Counted from the stretch's first letter, positions 42,318 through 50,887 are shown. The stretch: DNA of 64,000 bases from Bradyrhizobium huanghuaihaiense (GCF_007830635.1 NZ_VLLA01000016.1:156919-220918); one strand, 5' to 3'. Numbers and translations: made by a program. Notes: generated by a model not told the origin, from the letters alone.

Positions 42318-44531
42318 ATGTCGTACAAGAACTTCAAGGTTGAGACCGATTCCGACGGCATCGCGCTCGTCACCTGGGACATCCCGGGCCGTTCGATGAA
42401 CGTGCTCGACGAGACCTCGACCAGCGAGCTCGACGCGATCGTCAAGGCGACCACGGCCGATGCCGCCGTGAAGGGCGTCGTCATCACCTCCGCCAAGGAA
42501 GCGTTCTGCGCCGGCGCCGACCTGTCGATGCTCGAAGGCATGAATCAGGCCTACGCAAAAGTCTTCAAGGAGCAGGGCGAGACCGCTGCGAACCAGATGC
42601 TGTTCGACCAGAGCCGCCGCTTCTCGCAGGTGCTGCGCTCGATCGAGACGTCAGGCAAGCCGTGGGCGGCCGCGATCAACGGCCTCGCGCTCGGCGGCGG
42701 CTTCGAGATCACGCTGTGCTGCCACTATCGCGTGGCGGCCGAGAATCCCAAGACCCGCCTCGGCCTGCCCGAGGTCAAGGTCGGCCTGTTCCCCGGCGCC
42801 GGCGGTACGCAGCGCGTGCCGCGCCTGGTGCCGCCGCAGGACGCCATGACGATCCTGCTCAAGGGCGATCCGGTCACCGTCGACAAGGCGAAACAGCTCA
42901 ATCTGATCCACGCCATCGTTCCCGCCGCCGACCTCATCAAGGCCGCGAAGGAGTGGATCAAGGGCGGCGGCAAGGCGGTCGCGCCCTGGGACGAGAAGGG
43001 CTTCAAGCTGCCCGGCGGTCCGGTGTTCTCCAAGGCCGGCATGATGATGTTCCCGGCCGGCAATGCGATCTATCGCCGCGAGACCTACGACAACTATCCG
43101 GCCGCGCGCGCGATCATGAGCTGCGTCTATGAGGGTCTGCAGCTGCCGGTCGACGCCGCGCTGCGGGTCGAGTCGCGCTACTTCACCTCGGTGCTGCGCT
43201 CGAAGGAAGCGGCCGCGATGATCCGCAGCCTGTTCCTCTCCATGCAGGAGCTCAACAAGGGCGCACGCCGTCCGAAGGACGTAGCCCCAACCAAGGTGAA
43301 GAAGATCGCGGTGATCGGCGCCGGCTTCATGGGCGCGAGCGTCGGCTACGTCTCGGCCCGCGCCGGCCTCGACGTCGTCCTGATCGACCGCGACCAGGAG
43401 AGCGCCGACAAGGGCAAGGCGCATGCGCAGAAGGTGATCGAGGAGCAGATCAAGAAGGGCCGCGCCAAGCCCGCCGATGCAGAAGCGCTGCTCGCGCGCA
43501 TCACCCCGACTGCGGACTATACGGCGCTGAAGGACGTCGACCTCGTCATCGAGGCCGTGTTCGAGGACCGCAAGGTCAAGGCGGAGACCTTCGCCAAGGC
43601 GCAGGAATATCTGAAGCCGGACGTGATCTTCGCGTCGAACACCTCGACGCTGCCGATCACCTCGCTGGCGGAAAGCTTCAAGGACCAGGGCAAGTTCGTC
43701 GGCATCCACTTCTTCTCGCCGGTCGAGAAGATGATGCTGGTCGAGATCATCCTCGGCAAGAACACCGGCGACGTCGCGCTGGCGACTGCGCTCGACTACG
43801 TCCGTCAGATCGGCAAGACGCCGATCGTCGTCAACGACTCCAGGGGCTTCTTCGCCAATCGCTGCGTCGGCCGCTACGTCGCCGAAGGCAACGAGATGTT
43901 CCTGGAGGGCGTGCCGCCGGCGATGATCGAGAACTGCGCCAAGATGGCCGGCATGCCGGTCGGCCCGCTCTCGCTCTCGGATGAAGTCGCGCTCGACCTC
44001 GGCCTCAAGATCATGAAGGCGACGGAAGCCGATCTCGGCCCCAACGCCATCAATCCTGATCAGAAGAAGCTGATGATCGAGATGGTCGAGAAGCAGGGCC
44101 GCCTCGGCCGCAAGAACGGCAAGGGCTTCTACGACTACCCCGAGAAGGGCAAGGGCTCGAAGAGCCTGTGGCCGGGCCTCTCCGCGCTGCAGCCGAAGCA
44201 ACTCGACCCCGATACGCTCGATATCGAGGAGCTGAAGCAGCGCTTCCTGGTGGTGCAGGCGGTGGAAGCCGCGCGCACGGTGGAGGACAACGTCATCACC
44301 GATCCGCGCGAGGCGGATGTCGGCTCGATCCTCGGCTTCGGCTTCGCGCCGTTCACCGGCGGCACGCTGTCCTATATCGACTTCATGGGCACGAAGAAGT
44401 TCGTCGAGCTCTGCCACAAGCTGGAAGCGAAGTACGGCTCGCGCTTCACCCCGCCGAAGCTGCTCGAGGAGATGGCCGCGAAGGGGGAAACCTTCTACGG
44501 GCGGTTCGCGCCGAAGAAGGCGGCAGCCTGA
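42318..44531 (+). CDS. Multifunctional fatty-acid oxidation protein (FadB/FadJ-like alpha subunit)
   Basis: A 737-residue fusion. An N-terminal enoyl-CoA hydratase domain (about residues 1-300) has the oxyanion stretch AFCAGADLSML and NGLALGGGFEI, with GLPEVKVGLFPGAGGTQR. The 3-hydroxyacyl-CoA dehydrogenase domain (about 325-700) has its NAD-binding site IGAGFMGASVGYVSARAG and HFFSPVEKMMLVEI with the catalytic His. It performs hydration and oxidation steps, with the thiolase upstream as partner. The start at 42318 follows GAGGAG at 42304 with nine bases between. An intrinsic terminator follows the operon. Confidence 0.93.
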   Translation: MSYKNFKVETDSDGIALVTWDIPGRSMNVLDETSTSELDAIVKATTADAAVKGVVITSAKEAFCAGADLSMLEGMNQAYAKVFKEQGETAANQMLFDQSRRFSQVLRSIETSGKPWAAAINGLALGGGFEITLCCHYRVAAENPKTRLGLPEVKVGLFPGAGGTQRVPRLVPPQDAMTILLKGDPVTVDKAKQLNLIHAIVPAADLIKAAKEWIKGGGKAVAPWDEKGFKLPGGPVFSKAGMMMFPAGNAIYRRETYDNYPAARAIMSCVYEGLQLPVDAALRVESRYFTSVLRSKEAAAMIRSLFLSMQELNKGARRPKDVAPTKVKKIAVIGAGFMGASVGYVSARAGLDVVLIDRDQESADKGKAHAQKVIEEQIKKGRAKPADAEALLARITPTADYTALKDVDLVIEAVFEDRKVKAETFAKAQEYLKPDVIFASNTSTLPITSLAESFKDQGKFVGIHFFSPVEKMMLVEIILGKNTGDVALATALDYVRQIGKTPIVVNDSRGFFANRCVGRYVAEGNEMFLEGVPPAMIENCAKMAGMPVGPLSLSDEVALDLGLKIMKATEADLGPNAINPDQKKLMIEMVEKQGRLGRKNGKGFYDYPEKGKGSKSLWPGLSALQPKQLDPDTLDIEELKQRFLVVQAVEAARTVEDNVITDPREADVGSILGFGFAPFTGGTLSYIDFMGTKKFVELCHKLEAKYGSRFTPPKLLEEMAAKGETFYGRFAPKKAAA

Positions 44532-44545
44532 TCTGATCTTTGATT

Positions 44546-44633
44546 CGTAGCCCGGATGGAGCGTAAGCGAAATCCGGGACAATCTCGCCGCATGCAAAGA
44601 CCCCGGATTGCGCTTCGCTCCATCCGGGCTACG
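44546..44633. repeat. Paired repeat (CGTAGCCCGGATGGAGCG family)
   Basis: Ends CGTAGCCCGGATGGAGCG and CGCTCCATCCGGGCTACG are exact complements. It lies between the fadB-like stop and the terminator, so it would be part of the 3' end of the operon mRNA. Confidence 0.85.
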
Positions 44634-44643
44634 CAAAAATAAT

Positions 44644-44674
44644 AAAAGGCCGGATCATCGATCCGGCCTTTTTC
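44644..44674 (+). terminator. Intrinsic terminator of the beta-oxidation operon
   Basis: A 13-base perfect stem (AAAAGGCCGGATC / GATCCGGCCTTTT) with a three-base loop ATC, followed by a T-rich run. Confidence 0.88.
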
Positions 44675-44920
44675 TTTTGCGCATCCTCACGGTTGAATCC
44701 AATTTGTTCCAGGTTGTGGAACCGCTCACAGAATCGGGATAGGAACCGTGCCAGAGTCCCCGCTGTCGCGGCGTCGCGCAATTGTCATAGGCGCGCCAAA
44801 GCGGCGCCGTTCTTTTGCTTGGCCCTGGCACTAGTCTTGCTTCGGGTCAGGGTCACGAATCGCGTTGGGGCACTTGCCGATCTTCTCGGCAAGCCGAAGA
44901 CGAAAAGAAAGTTGTCCTTG
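44675..44920. other. Intergenic stretch before small membrane gene
   Basis: No supported gene. Weak reading frames here lack ribosome sites and family resemblance. Confidence 0.4.
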
Positions 44921-45139
44921 ATGAACTCCTTGGTGCTGCGGAAGACCGCGCTCGGTCGCGATCTTGCCGCTAAATATGCTGTTGCGTCCGCAACTGGTCG
45001 AATCTCATCGCAGCAGAAGCCGGCGCGCCTGCGCCGCAAGGGCCCGGCGCTCTGGGCCGCGCTGGTGCTACTTGTACTAGCGACGGATTTTTTTCTCGCC
45101 TATCTCGCCTGGCTCGCCGTCGACCTCGTCATGGGGTGA
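44921..45139 (+). CDS. Small membrane protein, unknown
   Basis: A 72-residue protein with a basic N-terminal half (KPARLRRKG near residue 35) and one strong C-terminal helix (ALWAALVLLVLATDFFLAYLAWLAV). The start ATG 44921 is chosen as the first that gives a plausible protein; an extension upstream to 44693 is not convincing. Its last 63 bases overlap the end of a gene on the opposite strand. No family is recognised. Confidence 0.45.
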   Translation: MNSLVLRKTALGRDLAAKYAVASATGRISSQQKPARLRRKGPALWAALVLLVLATDFFLAYLAWLAVDLVMG

Positions 45140-45376
45140 AACCGCGCGAGCGTGCAGCAGATACGATGTCGCGAAATAGGCGAGCTGGGCGACGGCAAGA
45201 CATATGGCGATGACGGTCACGCCCCCCACCATCCCGAAATCGTACACACGAAGAACGATCGCTGACACAATTGCGATCAACGGCGAGATCATGACCAGCG
45301 CCCAGATCCTGAAAACGCGACCGGTCGCAATTCCCAGCAACGCACTTGCAACGATCAGGACGATGGCAATCGTCAA
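45077..45376 (-). CDS. Small membrane protein, unknown, with three hydrophobic segments
   Basis: A 99-residue protein with hydrophobic segments at about residues 3-18, 25-41 and 49-71 and a hydrophilic C-terminal tail. The TTG start at 45376 is supported by GAGG six bases before. It overlaps the convergent gene ending at 45139 by 63 bases. It resembles small inner-membrane proteins with no assigned family. Confidence 0.55.
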   Translation of the reverse strand: MTIAIVLIVASALLGIATGRVFRIWALVMISPLIAIVSAIVLRVYDFGMVGGVTVIAICLAVAQLAYFATSYLLHARAVSPHDEVDGEPGEIGEKKIRR

Positions 45377-45559
45377 CTTCGACCTCGGTCAGAGTGCAAA
45401 TATTCTTCAATTAACGCGCCAAGCTCGCCCGCTTTCCAGGTGCTGACAAGACAGCACCACTTACATTTGGCGAACAGTAGTTCATAAGTCTAATCAAGGT
45501 ACGATGATCCGGCGCCATGGGCCTGCGCCGTGCTGCAGCAGATCGTTGATCCGGCGCTT

Positions 45560-45904
45560 TTACTTGCCGTCCCCGAACGGCGAGAACGCGCGGCCCGAGA
45601 CCGAATCGTCGGCCAGGCTGGCTTTCCAGGTGCCTTCATCGCCCTTGCCAATGCTGACCACGAAACGCCAGCCATTCTGGTTGGTGAAGGCGATGCCCGT
45701 TCCGCCCTTCACTTTGGCATAGCTGCACGGATATTCGGTCGGCCGGTCCGGAAAGACGATCTTTCCTTCCTTGCTCTCGAACACCGCCGATGTGATCTGC
45801 GGATGGACCATGAAGATGCAGCTGCGCTCCGGCGCGACCGGCGTCGACAAGCCGAGCATCGCGAGCGGCGCGCCGGCGGCGGTCATGAGGACGATCATGT
45901 TCAT
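45560..45904 (-). CDS. Small exported protein, unknown
   Basis: A 114-residue protein with a short hydrophobic N-terminus (MNMIVLMTAAGAPLAMLGLS), possibly a signal peptide or anchor, and a beta-rich remainder (GKIVFPDRPTEYPCSYAKVKGG, GWRFVVSIGKGDEGTWKA). Two cysteines, at ERSCIF and YPCSY, could pair. No family is recognised. It is downstream of the GST on the same strand, beyond its terminator. Confidence 0.6.
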   Translation of the reverse strand: MNMIVLMTAAGAPLAMLGLSTPVAPERSCIFMVHPQITSAVFESKEGKIVFPDRPTEYPCSYAKVKGGTGIAFTNQNGWRFVVSIGKGDEGTWKASLADDSVSGRAFSPFGDGK

Positions 45905-45966
45905 GGGGCAAGCAGTCTCGCGGAGATGATCCTTCGACGCGGCTGCAGATCGAATGGTTCACAATG

Positions 45967-45996
45967 AAAAAAGGCCGGATCCTCGATCCGGCCTTT
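45967..45996 (-). terminator. Intrinsic terminator after the GST gene
   Basis: A 12-base stem (AAAGGCCGGATC / GATCCGGCCTTT) with a three-base loop. Read on the minus strand it is followed by a run of T's, directly behind the GST stop at 46020. The stem is nearly identical to the terminator at 44644-44674. Confidence 0.82.
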
Positions 45997-46019
45997 CGCC
46001 TGCTCCGTCATGCGGGCGC

Positions 46020-46634
46020 CTACTTCGCCTGCGCGAGGCCTTCCTTCTTCAGCGCCTCCTGCACCTGCGGGCGCGCGGCGACGCGGGCCTTGTAGGCGGC
46101 AAGGTTCGGCATCGCGGTGAAGTCGAACTTCATCCGGTCGGCCCAGGTCAGCATCGTGAAGAGATAGCCGTCGGCCACCGTGAACTGCTTGCCCATCAGG
46201 TAGTCGCGGTCGGCGAGCTGGCTGTCGATGTATTTCAGCTTGCCCATGACGCGGTCCCTGAAGAACGCCTTGGCCTCGTCGTTCAGCGCCGGGGCGAACA
46301 GCGCGCCAAAACTCTTGTGCACCTCGGAGGTGAGGAAGTTCAGCCACTCGAGCAGCTTGTAGCGCTCGGCGCTGCCGTGGGCCGGCGCCAGCGCCTTGGT
46401 GGAGGCCTGATCGGCAATCATCTGGACAATCACCGGGCCTTCGGTCACGATCTCGCCGCTGTCGAGGCCCAGCGCAGGGACCTGGCCCTTGGGGTTCAGC
46501 TTCAGATAATCCTCACCATTTTCGAGCTTCTTGGCCCGGATATCGACCTTGACCAGCTCGTAGGGCAGGCCGGCTTCCAGGAGCGCGATGTGGGGGGACA
46601 GGGAGCAGGCGCCGGGCGAATAATAGAGCTTCAT
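46020..46634 (-). CDS. Glutathione S-transferase (beta-like)
   Basis: A 204-residue cytosolic GST that conjugates glutathione to electrophiles. The thioredoxin-like N-terminal domain begins KLYYSPGACSLSPHIALLEAGLPYE, with Cys10 and Ser11 at the place of the beta-class active site. PKGQVPAL holds the cis-proline, and GEIVTEGPVIVQMIAD holds the glutathione-binding segment. The helical C-terminal domain spans about residues 90-204. It is divergent from a MarR regulator, with a 12-base operator-like dyad between, so it is probably induced by that regulator's ligand. Confidence 0.92.
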   Translation of the reverse strand: MKLYYSPGACSLSPHIALLEAGLPYELVKVDIRAKKLENGEDYLKLNPKGQVPALGLDSGEIVTEGPVIVQMIADQASTKALAPAHGSAERYKLLEWLNFLTSEVHKSFGALFAPALNDEAKAFFRDRVMGKLKYIDSQLADRDYLMGKQFTVADGYLFTMLTWADRMKFDFTAMPNLAAYKARVAARPQVQEALKKEGLAQAK

Positions 46635-46680
46635 GGAATTTCCTCCTCTTGACGCTTGGCTACGGCGAAGGAACGCCTAC

Positions 46681-46720
46681 ATGCACCTGCATGCAATAGT
46701 CAAGATTGATGCAGGTGCAT
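46681..46720. promoter_or_regulatory. Perfect 12-base dyad ATGCACCTGCAT / ATGCAGGTGCAT, probable MarR operator
   Basis: Two perfect 12-base arms (46681-46692 and 46709-46720) with a 16-base spacer lie in the 126-base gap between the divergent GST and MarR genes. Each arm is also nearly self-complementary. This matches the common layout of MarR sites overlapping both promoters. Confidence 0.75.
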
Positions 46721-46760
46721 CGAGTGAGGTAAGAGACGGGCGACGAGCTTGAGCGGGACC

Positions 46761-47258
46761 ATGAAACGCAAACCATCGACCGAGGCAACCTCCGCCTGGA
46801 TCCGCCTGATGCGGGTGCAGAGCCGCGTGCTCGACTGCGTCGAGCAGGACCTGAAGAAGGCGGGCTTCCCGCCGCTGGCCTGGTATGACGCGCTGCTCGA
46901 GCTGTCGCGCGCGCCGAGCGGAGAGCTGCGGCCCGTGGAACTCGAACGGCAGATGCTGATCCCGCAATACTCCACCTCGCGCCTGATCGACCGCCTGGTC
47001 GACGAGGGGCTCGCCTCCCGGCGCGAATGCAAGATCGACAAGCGCGGCCAGTTCGTGGAGATCACCGAAGCGGGCCGTGAACTGCAGAAGCGGATGTGGG
47101 GCGCCTATTCGGCCGCTATCGAGAAATATGTCGGCTCAAAGCTGTCCGATGCCGACGCCGTCAAGCTCAGCGGTCTGCTCGACCGCCTGGGCTGCTCGTG
47201 CGGTGAGATGAAGCTACCGCCCGTCGCCAACGTCAACGAAAGCACGCCGTCGCGATGA
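46761..47258 (+). CDS. MarR family transcriptional regulator
   Basis: A 165-residue winged-helix regulator. The MarR core shows AWIRLMRVQSRVLDCVEQDLK, the recognition region IPQYSTSRLIDRLVDEGL (about residues 67-84), and the wing ECKIDKRGQFVEITEAG. A CSC motif near residue 149 (GCSCGEM) might allow a redox response, but this is a guess. The start at 46761 has a GAGCGGGA stretch upstream; TTG 46749 is an alternative. It is divergent from the GST gene and faces gshA downstream. Confidence 0.88.
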   Translation: MKRKPSTEATSAWIRLMRVQSRVLDCVEQDLKKAGFPPLAWYDALLELSRAPSGELRPVELERQMLIPQYSTSRLIDRLVDEGLASRRECKIDKRGQFVEITEAGRELQKRMWGAYSAAIEKYVGSKLSDADAVKLSGLLDRLGCSCGEMKLPPVANVNESTPSR

Positions 47259-47357
47259 TCGCGCGGCAAACCAGCACGTCCGCGCACCCCGTGGTTCGCG
47301 GACGATCCCCTTCACCCCGCGCGCATTCGGTCGAAGCGCCTTTGATTAGAGTTTGAT

Positions 47358-48728
47358 ATGGCGCGAGACCAGATCGATATGACGCCGCTGCAGTCACGCG
47401 ACGAGCTCGTCGCGTGGTTCGAGGCCGGCTGCAAGGACCCGTCCGAATTCCGCATGGGCACCGAGCACGAGAAGACGCCGTTCACGCTCGAAGGCCACCG
47501 TCCGGTGCCCTATGAGGGTGCACGCGGCATCGGAGCGCTGCTCGAAGGCATGAAGCTCCTGCTCGGCTGGGAGCCGATCATGGAGCAGGGCAACATCATC
47601 GGCCTCTATGACGTCACCGGCGGCGGCGCAATCTCGCTCGAGCCGGGCGGGCAGTTCGAGCTCTCCGGCGCGCCGGTCGAGAACGTGCACCAGACCCAGG
47701 GCGAGCTGATGGCGCATCTGGCGCAGGTGCGCGAGATCGCGACGCCGCTCGGCATCGGTTTCCTCGGTCTCGGCATGACGCCGTCCTGGTCGCGCTCCGA
47801 CATCCCGGTGATGCCCAAGGGCCGCTACAAGATCATGACCAATTACATGCCGAAGGTCGGCCAGTACGGCCTCGACATGATGTACCGGACCTGCACGGTG
47901 CAGACCAATCTCGACTTCTCCTCCGAAGCCGACATGGTCAAGAAGCTGCGCGTGTCGCTCGCGCTGCAGCCGGTCGCAACCGCCCTGTTCGCCAACTCGC
48001 CGTTCACCGAGGGCAGGCCGAACGGCTTCCTCTCCTTCCGCTCCGAGATCTGGCGCGACACCGACAATGCCCGTTCGGGCATGATGCCGTGGGCGTTCGA
48101 GGACGGCATGGGTTTTGAGCGCTATGTCGACTACGCGCTCGACGTGCCCATGTATTTCGTCAAGCGCGGCGAGGAGTACATCGACGTCTCGGGCTCCTCC
48201 TTCCGCGCCTTCTTCGACGGCCGCAACAACAACCTTCCCGGCGAGCGTCCGACGCTGTCGGACTGGGCCAACCATCTCTCGACGATCTTCCCGGAAGTGC
48301 GGCTGAAGCGCTATCTCGAGATGCGCGGCTCCGACGGCGGGCCGTGGGGGCGCCTGCCGGCGCTGCCGGCCTTCTGGGTCGGGCTGCTCTATGACGATGT
48401 GTCGCTCGATGCCGCCTGGGACATGGTGAAGCACTGGACCTCGCACGAGCGCCAGGCCCTGCGCGACGACGTGCCGCGCTTCGGCTTCAAGTCGCGGATC
48501 AAGGACCGTTATCTGTTCGAGATCGCCAAGGACTGCCTCGTTCTGGCACATGCGGGCCTGCGTCGGCGCGGCCGGATCGACCAGCTCGGACGCGACGAGA
48601 CCCGGCATCTGGAGCCGCTCGACCGCATCATCGATTCCGGCCGGACGCCGGCCGAGGAAATGCTCGAGAAGTTCAACGGTCCCTGGAAGGGCTCGGTGGA
48701 ACCGGCATACGCGGAATACGCGTTCTAA
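47358..48728 (+). CDS. gshA: Glutamate--cysteine ligase (plant/alphaproteobacterial type)
   Basis: A 456-residue enzyme of the GCS2 family that makes gamma-glutamylcysteine, the first step of glutathione synthesis. Typical are FRMGTEHEKTPF near the N-terminus, GGAISLEPGGQFELSGAP, MYRTCTVQTNLDF and FRAFFDGRNNNLPGERPT. It lies next to the GST and MarR genes, so glutathione supply and use are encoded side by side. Length and spacing are normal for this class. Confidence 0.94.
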   Translation: MARDQIDMTPLQSRDELVAWFEAGCKDPSEFRMGTEHEKTPFTLEGHRPVPYEGARGIGALLEGMKLLLGWEPIMEQGNIIGLYDVTGGGAISLEPGGQFELSGAPVENVHQTQGELMAHLAQVREIATPLGIGFLGLGMTPSWSRSDIPVMPKGRYKIMTNYMPKVGQYGLDMMYRTCTVQTNLDFSSEADMVKKLRVSLALQPVATALFANSPFTEGRPNGFLSFRSEIWRDTDNARSGMMPWAFEDGMGFERYVDYALDVPMYFVKRGEEYIDVSGSSFRAFFDGRNNNLPGERPTLSDWANHLSTIFPEVRLKRYLEMRGSDGGPWGRLPALPAFWVGLLYDDVSLDAAWDMVKHWTSHERQALRDDVPRFGFKSRIKDRYLFEIAKDCLVLAHAGLRRRGRIDQLGRDETRHLEPLDRIIDSGRTPAEEMLEKFNGPWKGSVEPAYAEYAF

Positions 48729-48840
48729 TTCGATACGCGACGACCAGGATTTCGGCCGTTCATCGCCCATACAGGTTTGCGGCGATCAAATGATCGGCTG
48801 AAAAAACCTGAGCGTCGTCAATAACTCGAAAGCTGTTCCG

Positions 48841-49419
48841 ATGGGGAAGGGCCGCCTGTCCGGGGGCGTCATGGCAAGGGGCTTGGCAAGCGTCGTGGCA
48901 TGCGTCACGCTGCTTTCGCTCGTGTTTGCGGGCGTGCCGGCGCGCGCCCAGACGGCGTTCGACCGGCCCGGCGGGGACTATTTCAGCACGCCGGTCACCT
49001 CGGGCGACCCAGAGGATTGCGCGCTGCTGTGCGAGCGCGACCGCAAGTGCCGCTCCTGGAGCTTCAGCTATCCCGATATCGACGGCGCCGCGGCCGTGTG
49101 CTGGCTCAAGAACACCGTGCCGGCGCGCGTGCCCGGCAGTTGCTGCATCTCCGGCGTCCGCGGTGCCGGCGTGATCGAGCCGCGCGTCGAAGGCGTGGAG
49201 ACGTCGATCGACCGCCCCGGCGGCGACTTGCGCAATTTCGAGCTCAAGGACGGCGAGGGCGAAGAGGCCTGCAAGGCCGCCTGCGTCGCCGACAACAAAT
49301 GCCGTGCCTTTACTTACGCCCGCCCCGGCTACACCGGCCGCGAGGCGCGCTGCTTCCTGAAAAAGGAAATCAAGCCGCCGCGCAGGAAGGCGGGGTTCAC
49401 GTCGGGCGTGGTCAGATAG
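48841..49419 (+). CDS. Secreted protein with two PAN/Apple domains
   Basis: A 192-residue exported protein. The signal peptide ends near PARAQ (about residue 37). It is followed by two related cysteine-rich domains: the first from FDRPGGDYFSTPVTSG with DCALLCERDRKCRSWSF, the second from IDRPGGDLRNFELKDG with ACKAACVADNKCRAFTY and RCFLKKE. Each has the C-x3-C-x5-C pattern of PAN_4/Apple domains, which bind proteins or carbohydrates. The partner is unknown. Confidence 0.85.
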   Translation: MGKGRLSGGVMARGLASVVACVTLLSLVFAGVPARAQTAFDRPGGDYFSTPVTSGDPEDCALLCERDRKCRSWSFSYPDIDGAAAVCWLKNTVPARVPGSCCISGVRGAGVIEPRVEGVETSIDRPGGDLRNFELKDGEGEEACKAACVADNKCRAFTYARPGYTGREARCFLKKEIKPPRRKAGFTSGVVR

Positions 49420-49436
49420 CGCGCAGTTCTCACCGC

Positions 49437-49511
49437 CGTCATTGCGAGCGTAGCGAAGCAATCCAGACTGGTTCCGCGGAGGGATTCTGGATTGCTTCGC
49501 TCGCAATGACG
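49437..49511. repeat. Paired repeat (CGTCATTGCGAGCG family)
   Basis: Second copy of the pair found at 29846-29925, with ends CGTCATTGCGAGCG and CGCTCGCAATGACG. It lies between the PAN protein gene and the convergent nucleotidyltransferase gene. Confidence 0.85.
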
Positions 49512-49531
49512 AGAAGGATGAAGCGCGCATC

Positions 49532-50098
49532 TCACTCCGCGGCGATCACCGTAAGCTCCGGCCACAACGCCTTCCAGCGCGCGGCTTTCACCACGTAATT
49601 CGTCGCGGAAAAATTCGGTCCCGGATTCGGCCGAGCGATCAGCCCTGCGACATCGCCGAAGCCGTGTGGCGCGTAGACCTCGTAGCCATCGCCGGCGCGC
49701 CTGACCCCGACTTGCGTGTTCCGCGTGAGAAAGCGGTCGATGCCGTCCGTCGAGCTTCTCAGGGGCGGATAGGGCAGGCCGTGCTTGCCGGGATACCACA
49801 GATGCACGCGCGCCTGGTTGCGGATCTCGAACTTGACGCCGAGATGCGCGAGCCGCTCATGCAGCTTGCGGATCACCGCATCCTCCGCTTCCCACGAGGT
49901 GTCAGGGTCGAAATAGAACGCGTCGTAGTCGGCAATGCCGTGATCGATGGCGCGGCCGGTGAGCACGTTCCATACGGTCTGCACCAGGCATCCCGAGACC
50001 AGCCATGCATCGGGCAGCGCGAGACGGTGGAGTGCGTCGATGATCGCTGCGTTGTTGGGATTGCGCAGGGCGAGAGCGAGAAATTCGCCTTTGCCCAC
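49532..50098 (-). CDS. Nucleotidyltransferase-like protein (COG3575)
   Basis: A 188-residue protein of the COG3575 group with a minimal nucleotidyltransferase-like region: LPDAWLVSGCLVQTVWNVLTG followed by HGIADYDAFYFDPDTS, where acidic DYD and D residues would bind metal. The substrate is unknown. GTG at 50098 is the only sensible start and falls inside a partial copy of the CGTAGGGTGGGCAAAG repeat. It is 12 bases downstream of the signal peptidase gene on the same strand. Confidence 0.8.
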   Translation of the reverse strand: MGKGEFLALALRNPNNAAIIDALHRLALPDAWLVSGCLVQTVWNVLTGRAIDHGIADYDAFYFDPDTSWEAEDAVIRKLHERLAHLGVKFEIRNQARVHLWYPGKHGLPYPPLRSSTDGIDRFLTRNTQVGVRRAGDGYEVYAPHGFGDVAGLIARPNPGPNFSATNYVVKAARWKALWPELTVIAAE

Positions 50099-50105
50099 CC
50101 TACGA
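50086..50105. repeat. Half copy of the CGTAGGGTGGGCAAAG repeat spanning the nucleotidyltransferase start
   Basis: On the plus strand it reads GCCTTTGCCCACCCTACG, the same as the right end at 23593-23610. The complementary left half is absent. It covers the GTG start codon and the space between this gene and lepB. Confidence 0.75.
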
Positions 50106-50110
50106 TCCCC

Positions 50111-50887
50111 TCAATGCACCGCGGTGAAGAACCGCGCGAGCCTGAAGCCGGACAGCCAGGTCCATACCGGCTGGCTGCGCATGCCGAGATCCCAGGAGCC
50201 GACCACGGCATCGGCGCGCCCGATCAGATTGTCGATCGGCAGGAGGCCGACGCCGCCGGAGCGCAGCGGCACGCGGCTGTCGGCGGAGTTGTCGCGGTTG
50301 TCGCCGAGCACGAAGAGGTGGCCGGGCGGCACCGTCACCTCCTGCGTGTTGTCGAGCGGGCCGTTGTCGCGCATCTTGAAGATCAGGTGAGAGACGCCGT
50401 TCGGCAGGGTCTCGACATAGCGATAGGCCGGCTCGCTGCCGCCATTGTCGTCCTCGGCAGCGCCAACGCCGTCGGGCTTCAGCTCGGCGGGGCGGTCGTT
50501 GATGAAGAGCTGGCCCTGCCGCATCTGGATGCGGTCGCCGGGCAGGCCGACGACGCGCTTGACCCAGGCCTGGGAGCGATCGCCGGGCCAGCGGAACACC
50601 ACGACGTCGCCCTGCTTCGGCGTCTCCGCGAAGACGCGGCCGCTCTCGGGCAGGTTGATCTGGATCGGCAGCGACGAGGTGCCGTAGCCATAGGGGAATT
50701 TCGAGGCGAGCAGCGCGTCGCCGATCAGCAGCGTCGGCTCCATCGAGCCCGACGGCACGTAGAACGGCTCGGCGAGCGCGCCCTTGGCGATGAAAACGGC
50801 GGCAACAATGCCGGCGAGCTGAACGATCTGCCCACCCCAGCCGCTGCTCTTGCGCTTGGCGGGGACGGTTACCTTCTCGACACTCAT
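50111..50887 (-). CDS. lepB: Signal peptidase I
   Basis: A 258-residue membrane protease that removes signal peptides from exported proteins. It has one N-terminal anchor (about residues 19-39), the catalytic Ser48 in PSGSMEPTLLIGD and the general-base Lys110 in WVKRVVGLPGD. The late GDNRDNSADSR box is also present. The ATG at 50887 overlaps the TldD stop by four bases. A longer in-frame start inside tldD is not plausible. Order in the unit: tldD, lepB, nucleotidyltransferase. Confidence 0.94.
   Translation of the reverse strand: MSVEKVTVPAKRKSSGWGGQIVQLAGIVAAVFIAKGALAEPFYVPSGSMEPTLLIGDALLASKFPYGYGTSSLPIQINLPESGRVFAETPKQGDVVVFRWPGDRSQAWVKRVVGLPGDRIQMRQGQLFINDRPAELKPDGVGAAEDDNGGSEPAYRYVETLPNGVSHLIFKMRDNGPLDNTQEVTVPPGHLFVLGDNRDNSADSRVPLRSGGVGLLPIDNLIGRADAVVGSWDLGMRSQPVWTWLSGFRLARFFTAVH

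Noticed and set aside
42651..44636. 661-codon minus-strand frame opposite the FadB-like gene
   Set aside because: No recognisable domain; the plus strand encodes a textbook two-domain enzyme.
44693..44920. N-terminal extension of the small membrane gene
   Set aside because: Arg-rich start without ribosome site and running close to the upstream terminator; the ATG at 44921 is more plausible.
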